In this document: positions 17,413 to 25,346 of the stretch, piece after piece | Layout: every line of letters starts with the position of its first letter | Position numbering within the stretch: the first letter of the stretch is position 1 | Origin: Litoribrevibacter albus | Lineage (GTDB): Bacteria; Pseudomonadota; Gammaproteobacteria; Pseudomonadales; Litoribrevibacteraceae | Direction: 5' to 3' | NCBI RefSeq assembly: GCF_030159995.1 | Contig: NZ_BSNM01000003.1 | Coordinates: forward strand, 372,001 to 436,000 | DNA length: 64,000 nt | Program-made: the position numbers and the translations under genes | Notes under the pieces: generated by a model | The model's input: the letters and a program-made list of their open reading frames with translations, nothing else | The model's database searches: none | Told to the model about the DNA's origin: nothing

Positions 17413-17530
17413 GTGAGAGCCTGATCCATAATTTTTTTGGAGGTGGTGGCTGTTTCTTTATGCTGGCGTTGCTGTTGTTCGATGTTACTGAGGGCAGTGT
17501 CAGCATATTCAGCAAGTTCGGCCAGTTGGC
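17413..17530 (-). pseudogene. Stray duplicated fragment of the neighbouring response regulator gene
   Basis: This 118-bp stretch closely matches the response regulator coding sequence at about 18882-18990. The shared block runs from GTGAG-CCTGATCCATAATT through TTTATGCTGGCGTTGC and GATGTTACTGAGGGCAGTGT to TTCGGCCAGTTGGC. Small insertions near 17440-17450 break the frame. Orientation is the same as the parent, 1.3-1.5 kb away across the SnoaL/HxlR pair. It encodes part of the helical C-terminal region only and should be inert. It appears directly after the terminator of the MDR gene. Confidence 0.85.
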
Positions 17531-17585
17531 AACCGCTTTGTAGCGGTTGCCATTGATGGTGCTGGCTTAAAGCATCTTCTGAAAC

Positions 17586-18128
17586 TTAAAACACGCCATT
17601 GTCGTTACGAATATCGCCACCATTCATCAACGAATAGAATCGCATAAAGCCATCCAGTGCTTGAATTGAATCCCAGTGCTCGACAATTTTGCCGTCTTTA
17701 ATACGCCAGGTATCAATAATATTCATACCTTGTTGATCATTACCTCGATCTTCTTTGTTTAATGTGGCATGAGAATGGAAGGTAATGTATTCGCCATCGG
17801 CATAGATGTGTTTTACGTCATAGGTATAGTCTGGGTAATCCTCTACAAACTCTTCTAAAAAGCCAACCAAGCCAGTGACCTTATCAGGAAGATTTCGGTT
17901 GTGCTGTACATACGCACCGTCGTTGTAATGTTCGAGAACATAATCGAAGTCATGATTGTTCATCAGCTTCTGAATGAAATCAGTGATTAGTTCAGCGTTC
18001 TTCTGTTCTTGCTCTGACCAGTTTGGTTTTTGCAGTGCTTTAAGATCAATCGTCAGCTTGTCGTTGCCTTGAGCAAATAGCGACATGCTTGCCATAAGAA
18101 ATACTAAGGCAGTGGTTATTTTCTTCAT
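17586..18128 (-). CDS. Exported SnoaL-like / NTF2-fold protein
   Basis: 180 residues with a signal peptide (MKKITTALVFLMASMSLFAQG). The body is a SnoaL-like alpha+beta cone: IQKLMNNHDFDYVLEHYND, AYVQHN, GLVGFLEEFVEDYPDYTYDVKHI, then IIDTWRIKDGKIVEHWDSIQ. The DGKIxEHWD ending is a hallmark of the group. Such proteins range from polyketide cyclases to catalysts of small aromatic turnover; the reaction here is unknown. It is divergent from an HxlR-type regulator, which probably controls it. Confidence 0.85.
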   Translation of the reverse strand: MKKITTALVFLMASMSLFAQGNDKLTIDLKALQKPNWSEQEQKNAELITDFIQKLMNNHDFDYVLEHYNDGAYVQHNRNLPDKVTGLVGFLEEFVEDYPDYTYDVKHIYADGEYITFHSHATLNKEDRGNDQQGMNIIDTWRIKDGKIVEHWDSIQALDGFMRFYSLMNGGDIRNDNGVF

Positions 18129-18292
18129 AATGATATCCTCTAATGTTCATGTTGGTTACTAATTTATACTAGAATAAACAAATGTAATTTAATTACAATT
18201 AGGCACTTAAATGTTGTTTGGGTACTTGTTTGTCATTAAGGCACATTTTAGTAACCCACATTCAAAACAGAAGGCATGAAGAGGAGAGCGCA

Positions 18293-18673
18293 GTGGCGGC
18301 TAATAAACAGATGGAAAGGCGAACCTTTGAGAATAATGATGAATGCCCAATTCGTAATGTAGTTGCACAAATTGGTGATAAATGGTCGATGCTTATTTTG
18401 TTTGCGTTGGTGGATGGTGAGGACAGATTCAATTCGTTGAAATCAAGAGTGATAGGCATATCTCAGCGGATGCTAACTCATACCTTACGCTCTTTAGAGA
18501 GGGAAGGGTTTGTCAGCAGAACGGTGTACCCTGAAGTACCTGTTAAAGTAGAGTATGCATTAACAGATTTGGGCCGGGATTTAGTTAAGCCGTTATATCA
18601 ATTGGTGTCTTGGGCTGACTCTCACCATGAAGAAATTAAATGTGCTCGCAAAGCTTATGACGATAGAGAGTAA
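18293..18673 (+). CDS. HxlR-family winged-helix transcriptional regulator
   Basis: About 126 residues from GTG 18293, which has AGGAG about nine bases upstream; ATG 18310 is an alternative and the frame is open back to 18218. The HxlR core is plain: ECPIRNVVAQIGDKWSMLILFAL, FNSLKSRVIGISQRMLTHTLRSLEREGFVSR, and VPVKVEYALTDLGRDLVKPL. The Cys in ECPI corresponds to the redox- or aldehyde-sensing Cys of many HxlR members. It lies head-to-head with the SnoaL-like gene across a short AT-rich promoter region, so it likely represses that gene in response to an electrophile or oxidant. Confidence 0.9.
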   Translation: MAANKQMERRTFENNDECPIRNVVAQIGDKWSMLILFALVDGEDRFNSLKSRVIGISQRMLTHTLRSLEREGFVSRTVYPEVPVKVEYALTDLGRDLVKPLYQLVSWADSHHEEIKCARKAYDDRE

Positions 18674-18715
18674 CCTTTTGGTATTGGCTGAGGCCTGTAA
18701 CACAAGCTGTTTGCT

Positions 18716-19816
18716 TTAAGTCTCAGCCAATCTGGAAATAATGCTGTGCATGTTCTCATCAATTTTTAGTCCTTGTTCCATATGAGAAAGGGATTTTTCT
18801 ATCGCTCCTTGAACCAGTTGAATCAACTGGTTTTCTTGTTCATACGTCAATGACCACTGGTGAATCCCCGTTTCTATTTCCGTGAGAACCTGATCCATAA
18901 TTTTTTGGGCTGTCTCTTTATGCTGGCGTTGCTGTTGTTCGATGTTACTGAGGGCAGTGTTCGCATCTTCAACAATTTCGGCCAGTTGGCTACCTGCCTT
19001 GAGGGAGTTGAGTTTTACTGCAGTCCCTTCAAGTAAGATGGCGATGTGGTCGCGTATTCGACCTCGTTTTTCATCGTCTTCGGGCATATTTTTAATGAGC
19101 AATCCAACGTCACCAAATTTAAAAATAGACCGTTGACGATGTTCTTTAATCCGTTCCTTTGCCGACATTCGGGTTAGCAGTTCTTTTTCCAAGGGAGGGA
19201 GGTCGCCATTGGAACTTTTGGTGATGGCTTGTTCATCTGAGCCGAGTAATATTGAGTACGCGAGATCGAAGTTATTCAAGGCGTCTGCGACCATGTCTAA
19301 AAGCTTGGATCTTGTATTGGCGGTAAAGCTGTTACGTAGGAATTGAAGAACAACGCCTTGCTCCCCAGCGTTAGACATTGCCGTCATTGCGGTTTTTACG
19401 GCATAGGTTTTATCGTTTTCGATTTCTTTTTTGGTTTCGCTGTTTTTTATTGCGAGTTTGATTTTGGCGAGTAGGGCGAGTGGTTCAACGGGTTTGATCA
19501 GGTAATCACAACCGCCAGCATCGTATCCTGCTAATTTTTCCTCGATGGTGTCGTGAGCTGATACGAAAATGACATCAATATCTCGTGTTTTTGCGTTGTT
19601 CTTGAGCTGCCTACAGGTTTCATACCCGTCCATTTCCGGCATAACCACATCCAGTAAAATGATGTCTGGTTTTGCTGCGCTCATTGCCATTTCCATTGCT
19701 TTGGCTCCGCTTCTTGCCACGATGACGGCATATTCCTGCTTCAGGTTTTCCATGAGTAAATGAATATCTGATGCTGAGTCATCTACGATCAATATTCGTT
19801 TTTTCTTTGCCGTCAT
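18716..19816 (-). CDS. Response regulator of the H-NOX signalling operon, helical output domain
   Basis: 366 residues. The N-terminal receiver has the acidic pair VDDS, phospho-acceptor D56 in [11 protein letters not shown], and Lys in YLIKP. The remaining about 240 residues are not a DNA-binding, GGDEF, EAL or HD-GYP domain. They are mostly helical, with a middle block ([16 protein letters not shown]-like, then [17 protein letters not shown]) and a C-terminal coiled coil ending IISRLAET. The start overlaps the kinase stop by four bases (ATGA), so the two are co-translated. It probably passes the signal by protein contact. Part of its gene is duplicated at 17413-17530. Confidence 0.85.
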   Translation of the reverse strand: MTAKKKRILIVDDSASDIHLLMENLKQEYAVIVARSGAKAMEMAMSAAKPDIILLDVVMPEMDGYETCRQLKNNAKTRDIDVIFVSAHDTIEEKLAGYDAGGCDYLIKPVEPLALLAKIKLAIKNSETKKEIENDKTYAVKTAMTAMSNAGEQGVVLQFLRNSFTANTRSKLLDMVADALNNFDLAYSILLGSDEQAITKSSNGDLPPLEKELLTRMSAKERIKEHRQRSIFKFGDVGLLIKNMPEDDEKRGRIRDHIAILLEGTAVKLNSLKAGSQLAEIVEDANTALSNIEQQQRQHKETAQKIMDQVLTEIETGIHQWSLTYEQENQLIQLVQGAIEKSLSHMEQGLKIDENMHSIISRLAET

Positions 19817-22212
19817 GCTTCATCCTCAACTTCTTCCGCCAATATTTGTGTGGCGATATGTCTGGCCTGATCAATATCGAAGTTATCCAGAGTCACTTCT
19901 AAGGTTTGTAATGTGCTGCTGATGCTCTCTGTATGGTTCTGTATTCTTAACTGTTTTAGCGTGCTTTGTGCTTCAGAAATATCCGAGTCCAGATAATCAA
20001 TAAACTTTTGAATCAGAACCTTTTTGGGGGGGAGCTCTGACAATAAGTCTGATTCAACGCTTGGCGCTGAATCTTCTAACCAATCACGCAACTTGAGACT
20101 CTCCATACCTGATATTAGCTTTTGGAGGCTGATGTCTAGTTTAGAACAGAGCGTCAGTGCCTCTGGCTTGTTTTTGCTGCGGCAAAGACGCTCAAGGTCT
20201 GCGGCCTGCTCATACACTTCGTAGGCGCCCAGATTACCTCCGCTGCCTTTTAATCCGTGGGTTATGGCAGTGCATTCGAGCCACTGATCTTGCTGAATCA
20301 GCTGTTTTATTTGAGCGGCTGTGTTTCGATTTGAATCCAGAAAGGTTGTGAGGATGTTTTTATAAACCGACAGATTTCCTTTTAGGCGTTTCATACCTTC
20401 TGAAAAATCTAATCCGGGCAGGGTTTCAGCAAATAATTCATACAGCGGTGGCTCGATAAGCGAGGCTGTTCTATCACTGACTTTTTCAGCGTTTAACCAT
20501 CCTGCCAGGGTGGTAAACAGCTCTTCGTGATCAATGGGTTTGCTGATATGACCATTCATTCCGACATTTATGTAGGTTTGTATATCATCGCTTAAGACGT
20601 TAGCGGTCAGTGCCAGAATAGGAAGGGTCGAATAGTGGCCTCCCTTTGCACGTATTTGGCGGGTCGCTTCAAGGCCGTCCATCACCGGCATTTGAATGTC
20701 CATAAGAATCAAATCAAAGGGGTCATTTTCCACTCGTTTGATCGCGGTAGCGCCATTATTGACAATGTGGATGTCGAGTCCGCAGTCGGATAAGAGTTCA
20801 CTGATCACTACCTGATTGATCAGGTTATCCTCAACGACCAGAACTTTCTGGCCTGAGAAACTGTAACAAGAACCACTATCTCTGGATTGAATGTTGGAAG
20901 GCAAGTCTGGAGAAAGCGTTTCTTTACCTATCGCGCTGGCAATAGCGTTGTATAAGTCGATTTGTCTGACTGGTTTTTTTAGCCAGCCCTGAATATCAGA
21001 AATATCTGGTTTTCTCTGCATGGAAGAAATAATGATCAGACTGGTGTTAGCTATGTCTGGGTTGTTCCTGATTTCTTTGACCAGTTGTGAGCCATCCATT
21101 TCAGGCATCTGCATATCAATGAGTGCAACTGTATATGGCTGACCAGATTCGGCCGCGTTCTCAAGTAGTCGCAAAGCTTCCATAGCGTTATTCGTGGTGT
21201 CCAGTTTATCTGGCTGCCAGGGCTCGATAATTTTGGAATGGACTTTAATGCTGACGGGGCTGTCGTCGACAATGAGGATTCGTTCGCCTTCTAGAGTCAT
21301 TATTTCCTGTTGTGGGGCGACTTTAGTAATGACAGGCAGTTCGACTTTAAAATAGAACTCGGAACCTTCATTTTTCTTGCTGGTAACATCTATGGTGCCA
21401 CCCATCGCATGAACCAGGTGTCGGCAAATTACCAGCCCTAATCCTGACCCTCCATACTGCCGACTGTGGGAGCTATCAACCTGGGAGAAGGGTTTGAAGA
21501 GATACTCCTGTTGTTTGGGACTGATGCCAATGCCAGTGTCTTTCACCTCGAAGCATATGCCATCAGGATCTTGATGAACTGTGAAAGATACTTCGCCGTG
21601 ATCGGTGAATTTTATTGCATTGTTTAGAAGATTGATCAGCACTTGGCTGAGTCGGGTAGGGTCACCTTCTACCCGGTAGGGTAAGGCCGAATCAAAATTA
21701 CAGTTAAATTGCAGCATTTTTTCTTCCGCTGCATTCACGAGTAAGGTGGCCGTTTCTTCTAGCAGTTCTATCAGGTTGAATTCAATGGTTTCGAGGGTTA
21801 GTTTACCCGCTTCAATTTTCGAGAAGTCCAGAATGTCGTTAATAACGGAGAGTAACAGATCACTGGAGGTGGACGCGGTCTTAATGAAGTGTATCTGGTG
21901 TTCGTTCAGTTCTGTTTTACGCAGTAGATGAAGCATTCCCATGATGCCATTCAGAGGTGTTCTGATTTCGTGACTCATATTGGCTAGAAATTGGGACTTC
22001 GCTTTATTCGCTTTGATGGCATCGTCGCGCGCATTTTCCAGTTCTTGGGTACGAAGTTTTACTCTTTCCTCCATGAACGCAATCGACTGCTCCAGCTTGA
22101 GATTGATGGTATGTAACTCAAGGCTTTTCTTTTCAAGTAATGACTCGGCCATTAAACGAGCGCGTTTTTCCCTTTCGTATCGCTTTTGCCACTTGTTGTC
22201 TTGATCATCCAT
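19813..22212 (-). CDS. Cytosolic hybrid histidine kinase with two receivers and an Hpt domain (H-NOX partner)
   Basis: 799 residues, no membrane span. Order: N-terminal coiled coil (1-70), HisKA with H81 in [11 protein letters not shown], HATPase ([30 protein letters not shown]), receiver 1 from about 315 ([18 protein letters not shown]), receiver 2 from about 465 ([27 protein letters not shown]), and a C-terminal Hpt with the phospho-His in [13 protein letters not shown] near 670. With the H-NOX gene 13 bases upstream, gas binding is likely to set autophosphorylation, with relay through Hpt to the downstream regulator. Receiver 1 lacks the usual KP spacing neighbourhood but retains KKPVRQ. 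Confidence 0.92.
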   Translation of the reverse strand: MDDQDNKWQKRYEREKRARLMAESLLEKKSLELHTINLKLEQSIAFMEERVKLRTQELENARDDAIKANKAKSQFLANMSHEIRTPLNGIMGMLHLLRKTELNEHQIHFIKTASTSSDLLLSVINDILDFSKIEAGKLTLETIEFNLIELLEETATLLVNAAEEKMLQFNCNFDSALPYRVEGDPTRLSQVLINLLNNAIKFTDHGEVSFTVHQDPDGICFEVKDTGIGISPKQQEYLFKPFSQVDSSHSRQYGGSGLGLVICRHLVHAMGGTIDVTSKKNEGSEFYFKVELPVITKVAPQQEIMTLEGERILIVDDSPVSIKVHSKIIEPWQPDKLDTTNNAMEALRLLENAAESGQPYTVALIDMQMPEMDGSQLVKEIRNNPDIANTSLIIISSMQRKPDISDIQGWLKKPVRQIDLYNAIASAIGKETLSPDLPSNIQSRDSGSCYSFSGQKVLVVEDNLINQVVISELLSDCGLDIHIVNNGATAIKRVENDPFDLILMDIQMPVMDGLEATRQIRAKGGHYSTLPILALTANVLSDDIQTYINVGMNGHISKPIDHEELFTTLAGWLNAEKVSDRTASLIEPPLYELFAETLPGLDFSEGMKRLKGNLSVYKNILTTFLDSNRNTAAQIKQLIQQDQWLECTAITHGLKGSGGNLGAYEVYEQAADLERLCRSKNKPEALTLCSKLDISLQKLISGMESLKLRDWLEDSAPSVESDLLSELPPKKVLIQKFIDYLDSDISEAQSTLKQLRIQNHTESISSTLQTLEVTLDNFDIDQARHIATQILAEEVEDEA

Positions 22213-22225
22213 AGTTAGAGCACTT

Positions 22226-22774
22226 TTATTTTGAAGATACCGTTATTTTGAAGATGCTTTGATAAAGCCCTTGATCGACACTGTCTTCCCGGGTTATCTC
22301 AAGGATTTGATTATAGAATTCAGCGCTTCCTACAATCAGCCCCTGAGCCAGATCCGCCAGATTTCTGCTGGATTGATAAATAAAGATCGACTCCCCGTTC
22401 TGCGAGGATTCATGCTTGAAGGTAGGCAGTTCAGAATCAGGGTAGAGCTTGCGAACTTCCACGTGAATGTGTTCTTCGACTTCTTTAAGAAGGCTCAACG
22501 CAGAATCACAATTCGTATAAAAATCAGAAAACTTTTCGGAAAAGGTTCGGGCAAGGTATTGGCCGAATTTATGAAGCCATTCGTTAACAGGGCACTGACT
22601 TATTTCACTTAACTTAGTAATCAGTTCAACCAACTCCTGGTAATCATAGGTGCCTACAGAGGTATAGGCTCCGCCAGATGCTGTGTTGGTTAACTCAATG
22701 AGCTGATCCACCATGTCGAGGTCATACTGCTCCTCAACCATGTTAAAAAACTCTGTGAATACAATCCCTTTCAT
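22226..22774 (-). CDS. H-NOX heme nitric-oxide-binding sensor
   Basis: 182 residues, the full length of stand-alone bacterial H-NOX proteins. The start [15 protein letters not shown], the block [19 protein letters not shown], the proximal heme His (H104 in [11 protein letters not shown]) and the Y-x-S-x-R heme-propionate motif (Y133, S135, R137) are all visible. In facultative aerobes these proteins bind NO through ferrous heme and inhibit a partner kinase. It is the first gene of a three-gene operon, with its stop 13 bases before the kinase start. NO selectivity over O2 is inferred from the kinase partner; a distal-pocket Tyr was not assessed. Confidence 0.95.
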   Translation of the reverse strand: MKGIVFTEFFNMVEEQYDLDMVDQLIELTNTASGGAYTSVGTYDYQELVELITKLSEISQCPVNEWLHKFGQYLARTFSEKFSDFYTNCDSALSLLKEVEEHIHVEVRKLYPDSELPTFKHESSQNGESIFIYQSSRNLADLAQGLIVGSAEFYNQILEITREDSVDQGLYQSIFKITVSSK

Positions 22775-23075
22775 AATTCCCGTCCACCGGTCAGGTTTTA
22801 TTCATGCATGGTCTTGTTAATTGAGTGTCTTACTGTTGGCCATTTGATCGTTGGTTTCAGTGTAGTCGGAATGACCAGTTTATAAAGTCCGGTTTCTGGA
22901 TCGCTTCATTCAGGAATCTGAGTGATGGATTTACTAGCTGAGATTAGGCTGGCACTAGTGTTCGGGGATGGGCAGGGTCTATTAGCGTGGTGAATTCACG
23001 GATACCACAGCAGCTGACAGGTTGAATAAGATCGCTGGTTTGCGATCTTATTCATTCGTCGAAGGCAGGCGTGTC
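22775..23075. other. Intergenic region with a 12-bp perfect inverted repeat
   Basis: Upstream of the H-NOX gene (its promoter should lie here, on the minus strand) and downstream of yjdM. GAATAAGATCGC (23024-23035), a six-base loop and GCGATCTTATTC (23042-23053) form a perfect 12-bp stem. It lies 22 bases past the yjdM stop and is probably its terminator, though there is no long T-run. No gene was seen. Confidence 0.6.
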
Positions 23076-23417
23076 TTATGCTTTCTTAACAAACTGAGAT
23101 TTCAGCATCATGTCGCCGGCACCATCAACTTTACAGTCAATGTCATGGTCGCCATCTACAAAGCGTTTGATAGTTGCTTTGGTGCCGATCTTCAAAACGG
23201 TTGAGCTGCCTTTTACTTTAAGGTCTTTAATCAGCGTTACTTTATCGCCTTCGCTCAGCAGGGTTCCATTAGCGTCTTTCAGGATCAACGCATCTTCGTC
23301 CACGGCGGCTTCATTCGGGTTCCACTCGTTCGCACACTCCGGGCAAATCAGCATGTCCTGGTCTTGATACACGTATTCAGACTGACATTTAGGGCAAGGA
23401 GGCAAAGTAGAAGTCAT
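23076..23417 (-). CDS. yjdM: YjdM/PhnA-family zinc-ribbon protein
   Basis: 113 residues from the ATG at 23417 ([15 protein letters not shown]); the open frame extends to 23453 but the N-terminal zinc ribbon fixes the start. Two CxxC pairs (CPKC and CPEC) form the ribbon. The rest is the PhnA C-terminal domain: [28 protein letters not shown] and [23 protein letters not shown]. Despite the old name it is not required for phosphonate breakdown, and its role is unknown. It is transcribed alone, with an inverted repeat behind it. Confidence 0.92.
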   Translation of the reverse strand: MTSTLPPCPKCQSEYVYQDQDMLICPECANEWNPNEAAVDEDALILKDANGTLLSEGDKVTLIKDLKVKGSSTVLKIGTKATIKRFVDGDHDIDCKVDGAGDMMLKSQFVKKA

Positions 23418-23557
23418 GCTGTTCTCTCTTATATGGATTAGAAAGGCGCACATTATACATGGTTTTTATGAAATCTTGGACAAAATTGAAAACAGATAAG
23501 GATCTGTTTTCAATGATGGGCACTGTCTTGAGTATTGATAATCTAGCCAGAGTTTCC

Positions 23558-24133
23558 CTAGAGTTCGTTGGAGGGCCGTTTAGGTTTAATCTGGCAGAAT
23601 CCTTGAGGTGGCACATCGAGTGCAGCATTGAATTTACTGGATAGGTTTTGAAAGGAAATAATTGCCGTTAATTCGATGATCTCATCTTCCGAGAAATACT
23701 GTTCTAACCAATGTCGGTCATGATCAGTGACCTGACGGTCGGAATAGGTGATTGCTTCTCCGTAATTCAATGCCGCCTTTTCTTTGTCTGAGAATTGATT
23801 GCTGTCCCTAAAGGTTTCCAACTCATCTAATTGTTGTTCACTGTTGCCCCGACGCGATACCATCATTGAATTGATGTCGACACAAAAAGCGCAGTGATTA
23901 ATTTGTGAGATTCGGACAGTAAGCAGTGAGCGCAACGCCGGTGAAATAGGGGAGCTTTTTCGATCCAGAGCTCCGTAAAGTAATGCGACTGCGGTAAATA
24001 CCTTGGGTGATCTGCCCCAGAGTTTTCCAGGCTCTAATACTTCCCCATAGCGACGCTTTTGATTCCGGAAAAACAGACGAACATACCAAGGGTATTGGGA
24101 TAACGCTTTTGGTTTAATCCAGCCGGAAGTCAT
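23558..24133 (-). CDS. Carboxymuconolactone decarboxylase/AhpD-like protein
   Basis: 191 residues from ATG 24133, with AGGAG eleven bases upstream; the frame runs open to 24223. The core is AhpD-like: LRSLLTVRISQINHCAFCVDINSMM, with a redox CxxC (C81, C84) followed by the helix that normally carries a proton-relay His. A second region reads FSDKEKAALNYGEAIT. Such proteins act as peroxide- or thiol-linked reductases or as decarboxylases; the substrate here is unknown. Its start lies 20 bases after the stop of the cytochrome c gene, so both are likely one operon. Confidence 0.85.
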   Translation of the reverse strand: MTSGWIKPKALSQYPWYVRLFFRNQKRRYGEVLEPGKLWGRSPKVFTAVALLYGALDRKSSPISPALRSLLTVRISQINHCAFCVDINSMMVSRRGNSEQQLDELETFRDSNQFSDKEKAALNYGEAITYSDRQVTDHDRHWLEQYFSEDEIIELTAIISFQNLSSKFNAALDVPPQGFCQIKPKRPSNEL

Positions 24134-24152
24134 TTGTCGTTTCTCCTGGGCG

Positions 24153-24659
24153 TCAATCTTGGTGAGCATCGGTATCGTTATGAGGATGGGGTGTTTTCTC
24201 CAGTAAATAGTGTACCAACGCATTTAAATCCCGATCAGACATTTGCCATCTTGGCATTAGCTCATCAAGTGCTTCTCCATCAGGACGAATGCCTTCCACA
24301 ATTGCTCGTTTCAATGAACGTTCATCGTATGTTTCATGATGATGGCCATCTCCGCTGTGATCACCTGACAACGCATGGGCTGTTAATGCCGGGGCTGTTT
24401 CCCAAAACCAGGGCCACATGCGTTGGCCTCCTTGCCGATCCGGGCCGTGACAGGTAGCACAACTGCCTCCGTGCATTTGCATGTGATGATGGCCACCGAC
24501 GGCTTGTATTGGGCTGTTAGAGTCAGACTGGCCGGTCAGATAAATGCGTTCTCCAGTGCTTTGATAGCTCGATTTACTGTAGTCCGTCATATGAGAGTGC
24601 ATGGAATCAGAGCAACTACTCAGTGCAACAGCTGCCGCAATTACGAATAGAGCTTTCAT
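24153..24659 (-). CDS. Lipoprotein c-type cytochrome
   Basis: 168 residues from ATG 24659, preceded by GGGAG. A lipobox (ALSSC, Cys16) ends the signal peptide, so the protein should be anchored to a membrane facing the periplasm. One heme c motif, CATCH (67-71), is followed by a His/Gly-rich stretch and MPRWQM, whose Met can be the distal heme ligand near DRDLNALVHYL, the usual last helix of class I cytochromes. His-rich segments near 57-62 and the C-terminus might bind metal. It is the first gene of an operon with the AhpD-like protein and probably carries electrons for it or for an oxidase. Confidence 0.88.
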   Translation of the reverse strand: MKALFVIAAAVALSSCSDSMHSHMTDYSKSSYQSTGERIYLTGQSDSNSPIQAVGGHHHMQMHGGSCATCHGPDRQGGQRMWPWFWETAPALTAHALSGDHSGDGHHHETYDERSLKRAIVEGIRPDGEALDELMPRWQMSDRDLNALVHYLLEKTPHPHNDTDAHQD

Positions 24660-24822
24660 ATCGTTGTCTCCCTTACCTGTATTCAAACTTCAATGATTAT
24701 AAAGAGTTATAGCGAATAGTGCGGATAAAAGAGATGAAAACTTATCGGCATTTGGATGTTTTCACTATATTTACCTGATCTCTGGTCTTTTTACTTTTCA
24801 AAAACCGGCAGATTTTCTTGAT

Positions 24823-25182
24823 ATGCCAATCTGGATGTATGTTATGCCAATAGCAAATTGTGTTGTGAATAAGGATTTCATAGAGCAGGTCGATGAGACC
24901 TATGGCTTAGTTGAACTTTGGGCAGACGCATCCAGTAAATCCTCTGAACACATGACAATGAATATTGTTTATAGCGATGAACAGTATGGCAACCGGTATG
25001 CTGTCATGGCTCATTTATTCTTACCGACACTGTGGTCGGCGGAAGAGGTTTCGTCACTGCAACTGGGGTTGGCTAAAGCGCTTGCCTGTTATTTTCAGAC
25101 GCCTCTTAATGACATTCATGTTATTACCACAAGCGTTGTATCTGGCATGGTTGTGGAGCAGGGGAAGGAAGTCATCTGGTAA
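24823..25182 (+). CDS. Tautomerase-like small protein
   Basis: 119 residues beginning Met-Pro, as the tautomerase superfamily does with its catalytic Pro1. The C-terminal half, LQLGLAKALACYFQTPLNDIHVITTSVVSGMVVEQGKEVIW, follows the tautomerase/MIF pattern (helix, then strand with HV-I-T, then G-VVE-G-xxW). The family catalyses keto-enol tautomerisation and related reactions through the N-terminal Pro. The middle is less conserved. Upstream lacks a strong ribosome binding site. It is convergent with the giant surface-protein gene. Confidence 0.55.
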   Translation: MPIWMYVMPIANCVVNKDFIEQVDETYGLVELWADASSKSSEHMTMNIVYSDEQYGNRYAVMAHLFLPTLWSAEEVSSLQLGLAKALACYFQTPLNDIHVITTSVVSGMVVEQGKEVIW

Positions 25183-25214
25183 TAGATGTCCTCTGGCGGT
25201 AATTATGAATAGCT

Positions 25215-25256
25215 GATATCCGTAAGTTGAACCCATTGGTTATGCTTACGGATATC
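25215..25256. repeat. 12-bp perfect inverted repeat
   Basis: GATATCCGTAAG (25215-25226) and CTTACGGATATC (25245-25256) are perfect inverse copies with an 18-base loop, flanked by AGCT on both sides. It lies between the convergent tautomerase-like and giant genes and may act as a terminator or mRNA-stabilising stem. Confidence 0.7.
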
Positions 25257-25285
25257 ATAGCTGAAGCGAAGAAGGTAAGTGTTTA

Positions 25286-25320
25286 AAGGATGTGGTTATC
25301 TCTTGGATAGCCACATCCTT
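25286..25320. terminator. Long stem-loop downstream of the giant surface-protein gene
   Basis: AAGGATGTGGTTATC (25286-25300), loop TCTTG, GATAGCCACATCCTT (25306-25320) pair over 15 positions with one G-U pair. It begins 27 bases past the stop at 25347 on the minus strand and is followed there by TTTAAAC. It is probably the giant gene's terminator. Confidence 0.75.
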
Positions 25321-25346
25321 CTTTGACCTTTCAGGTTAGATGACCA

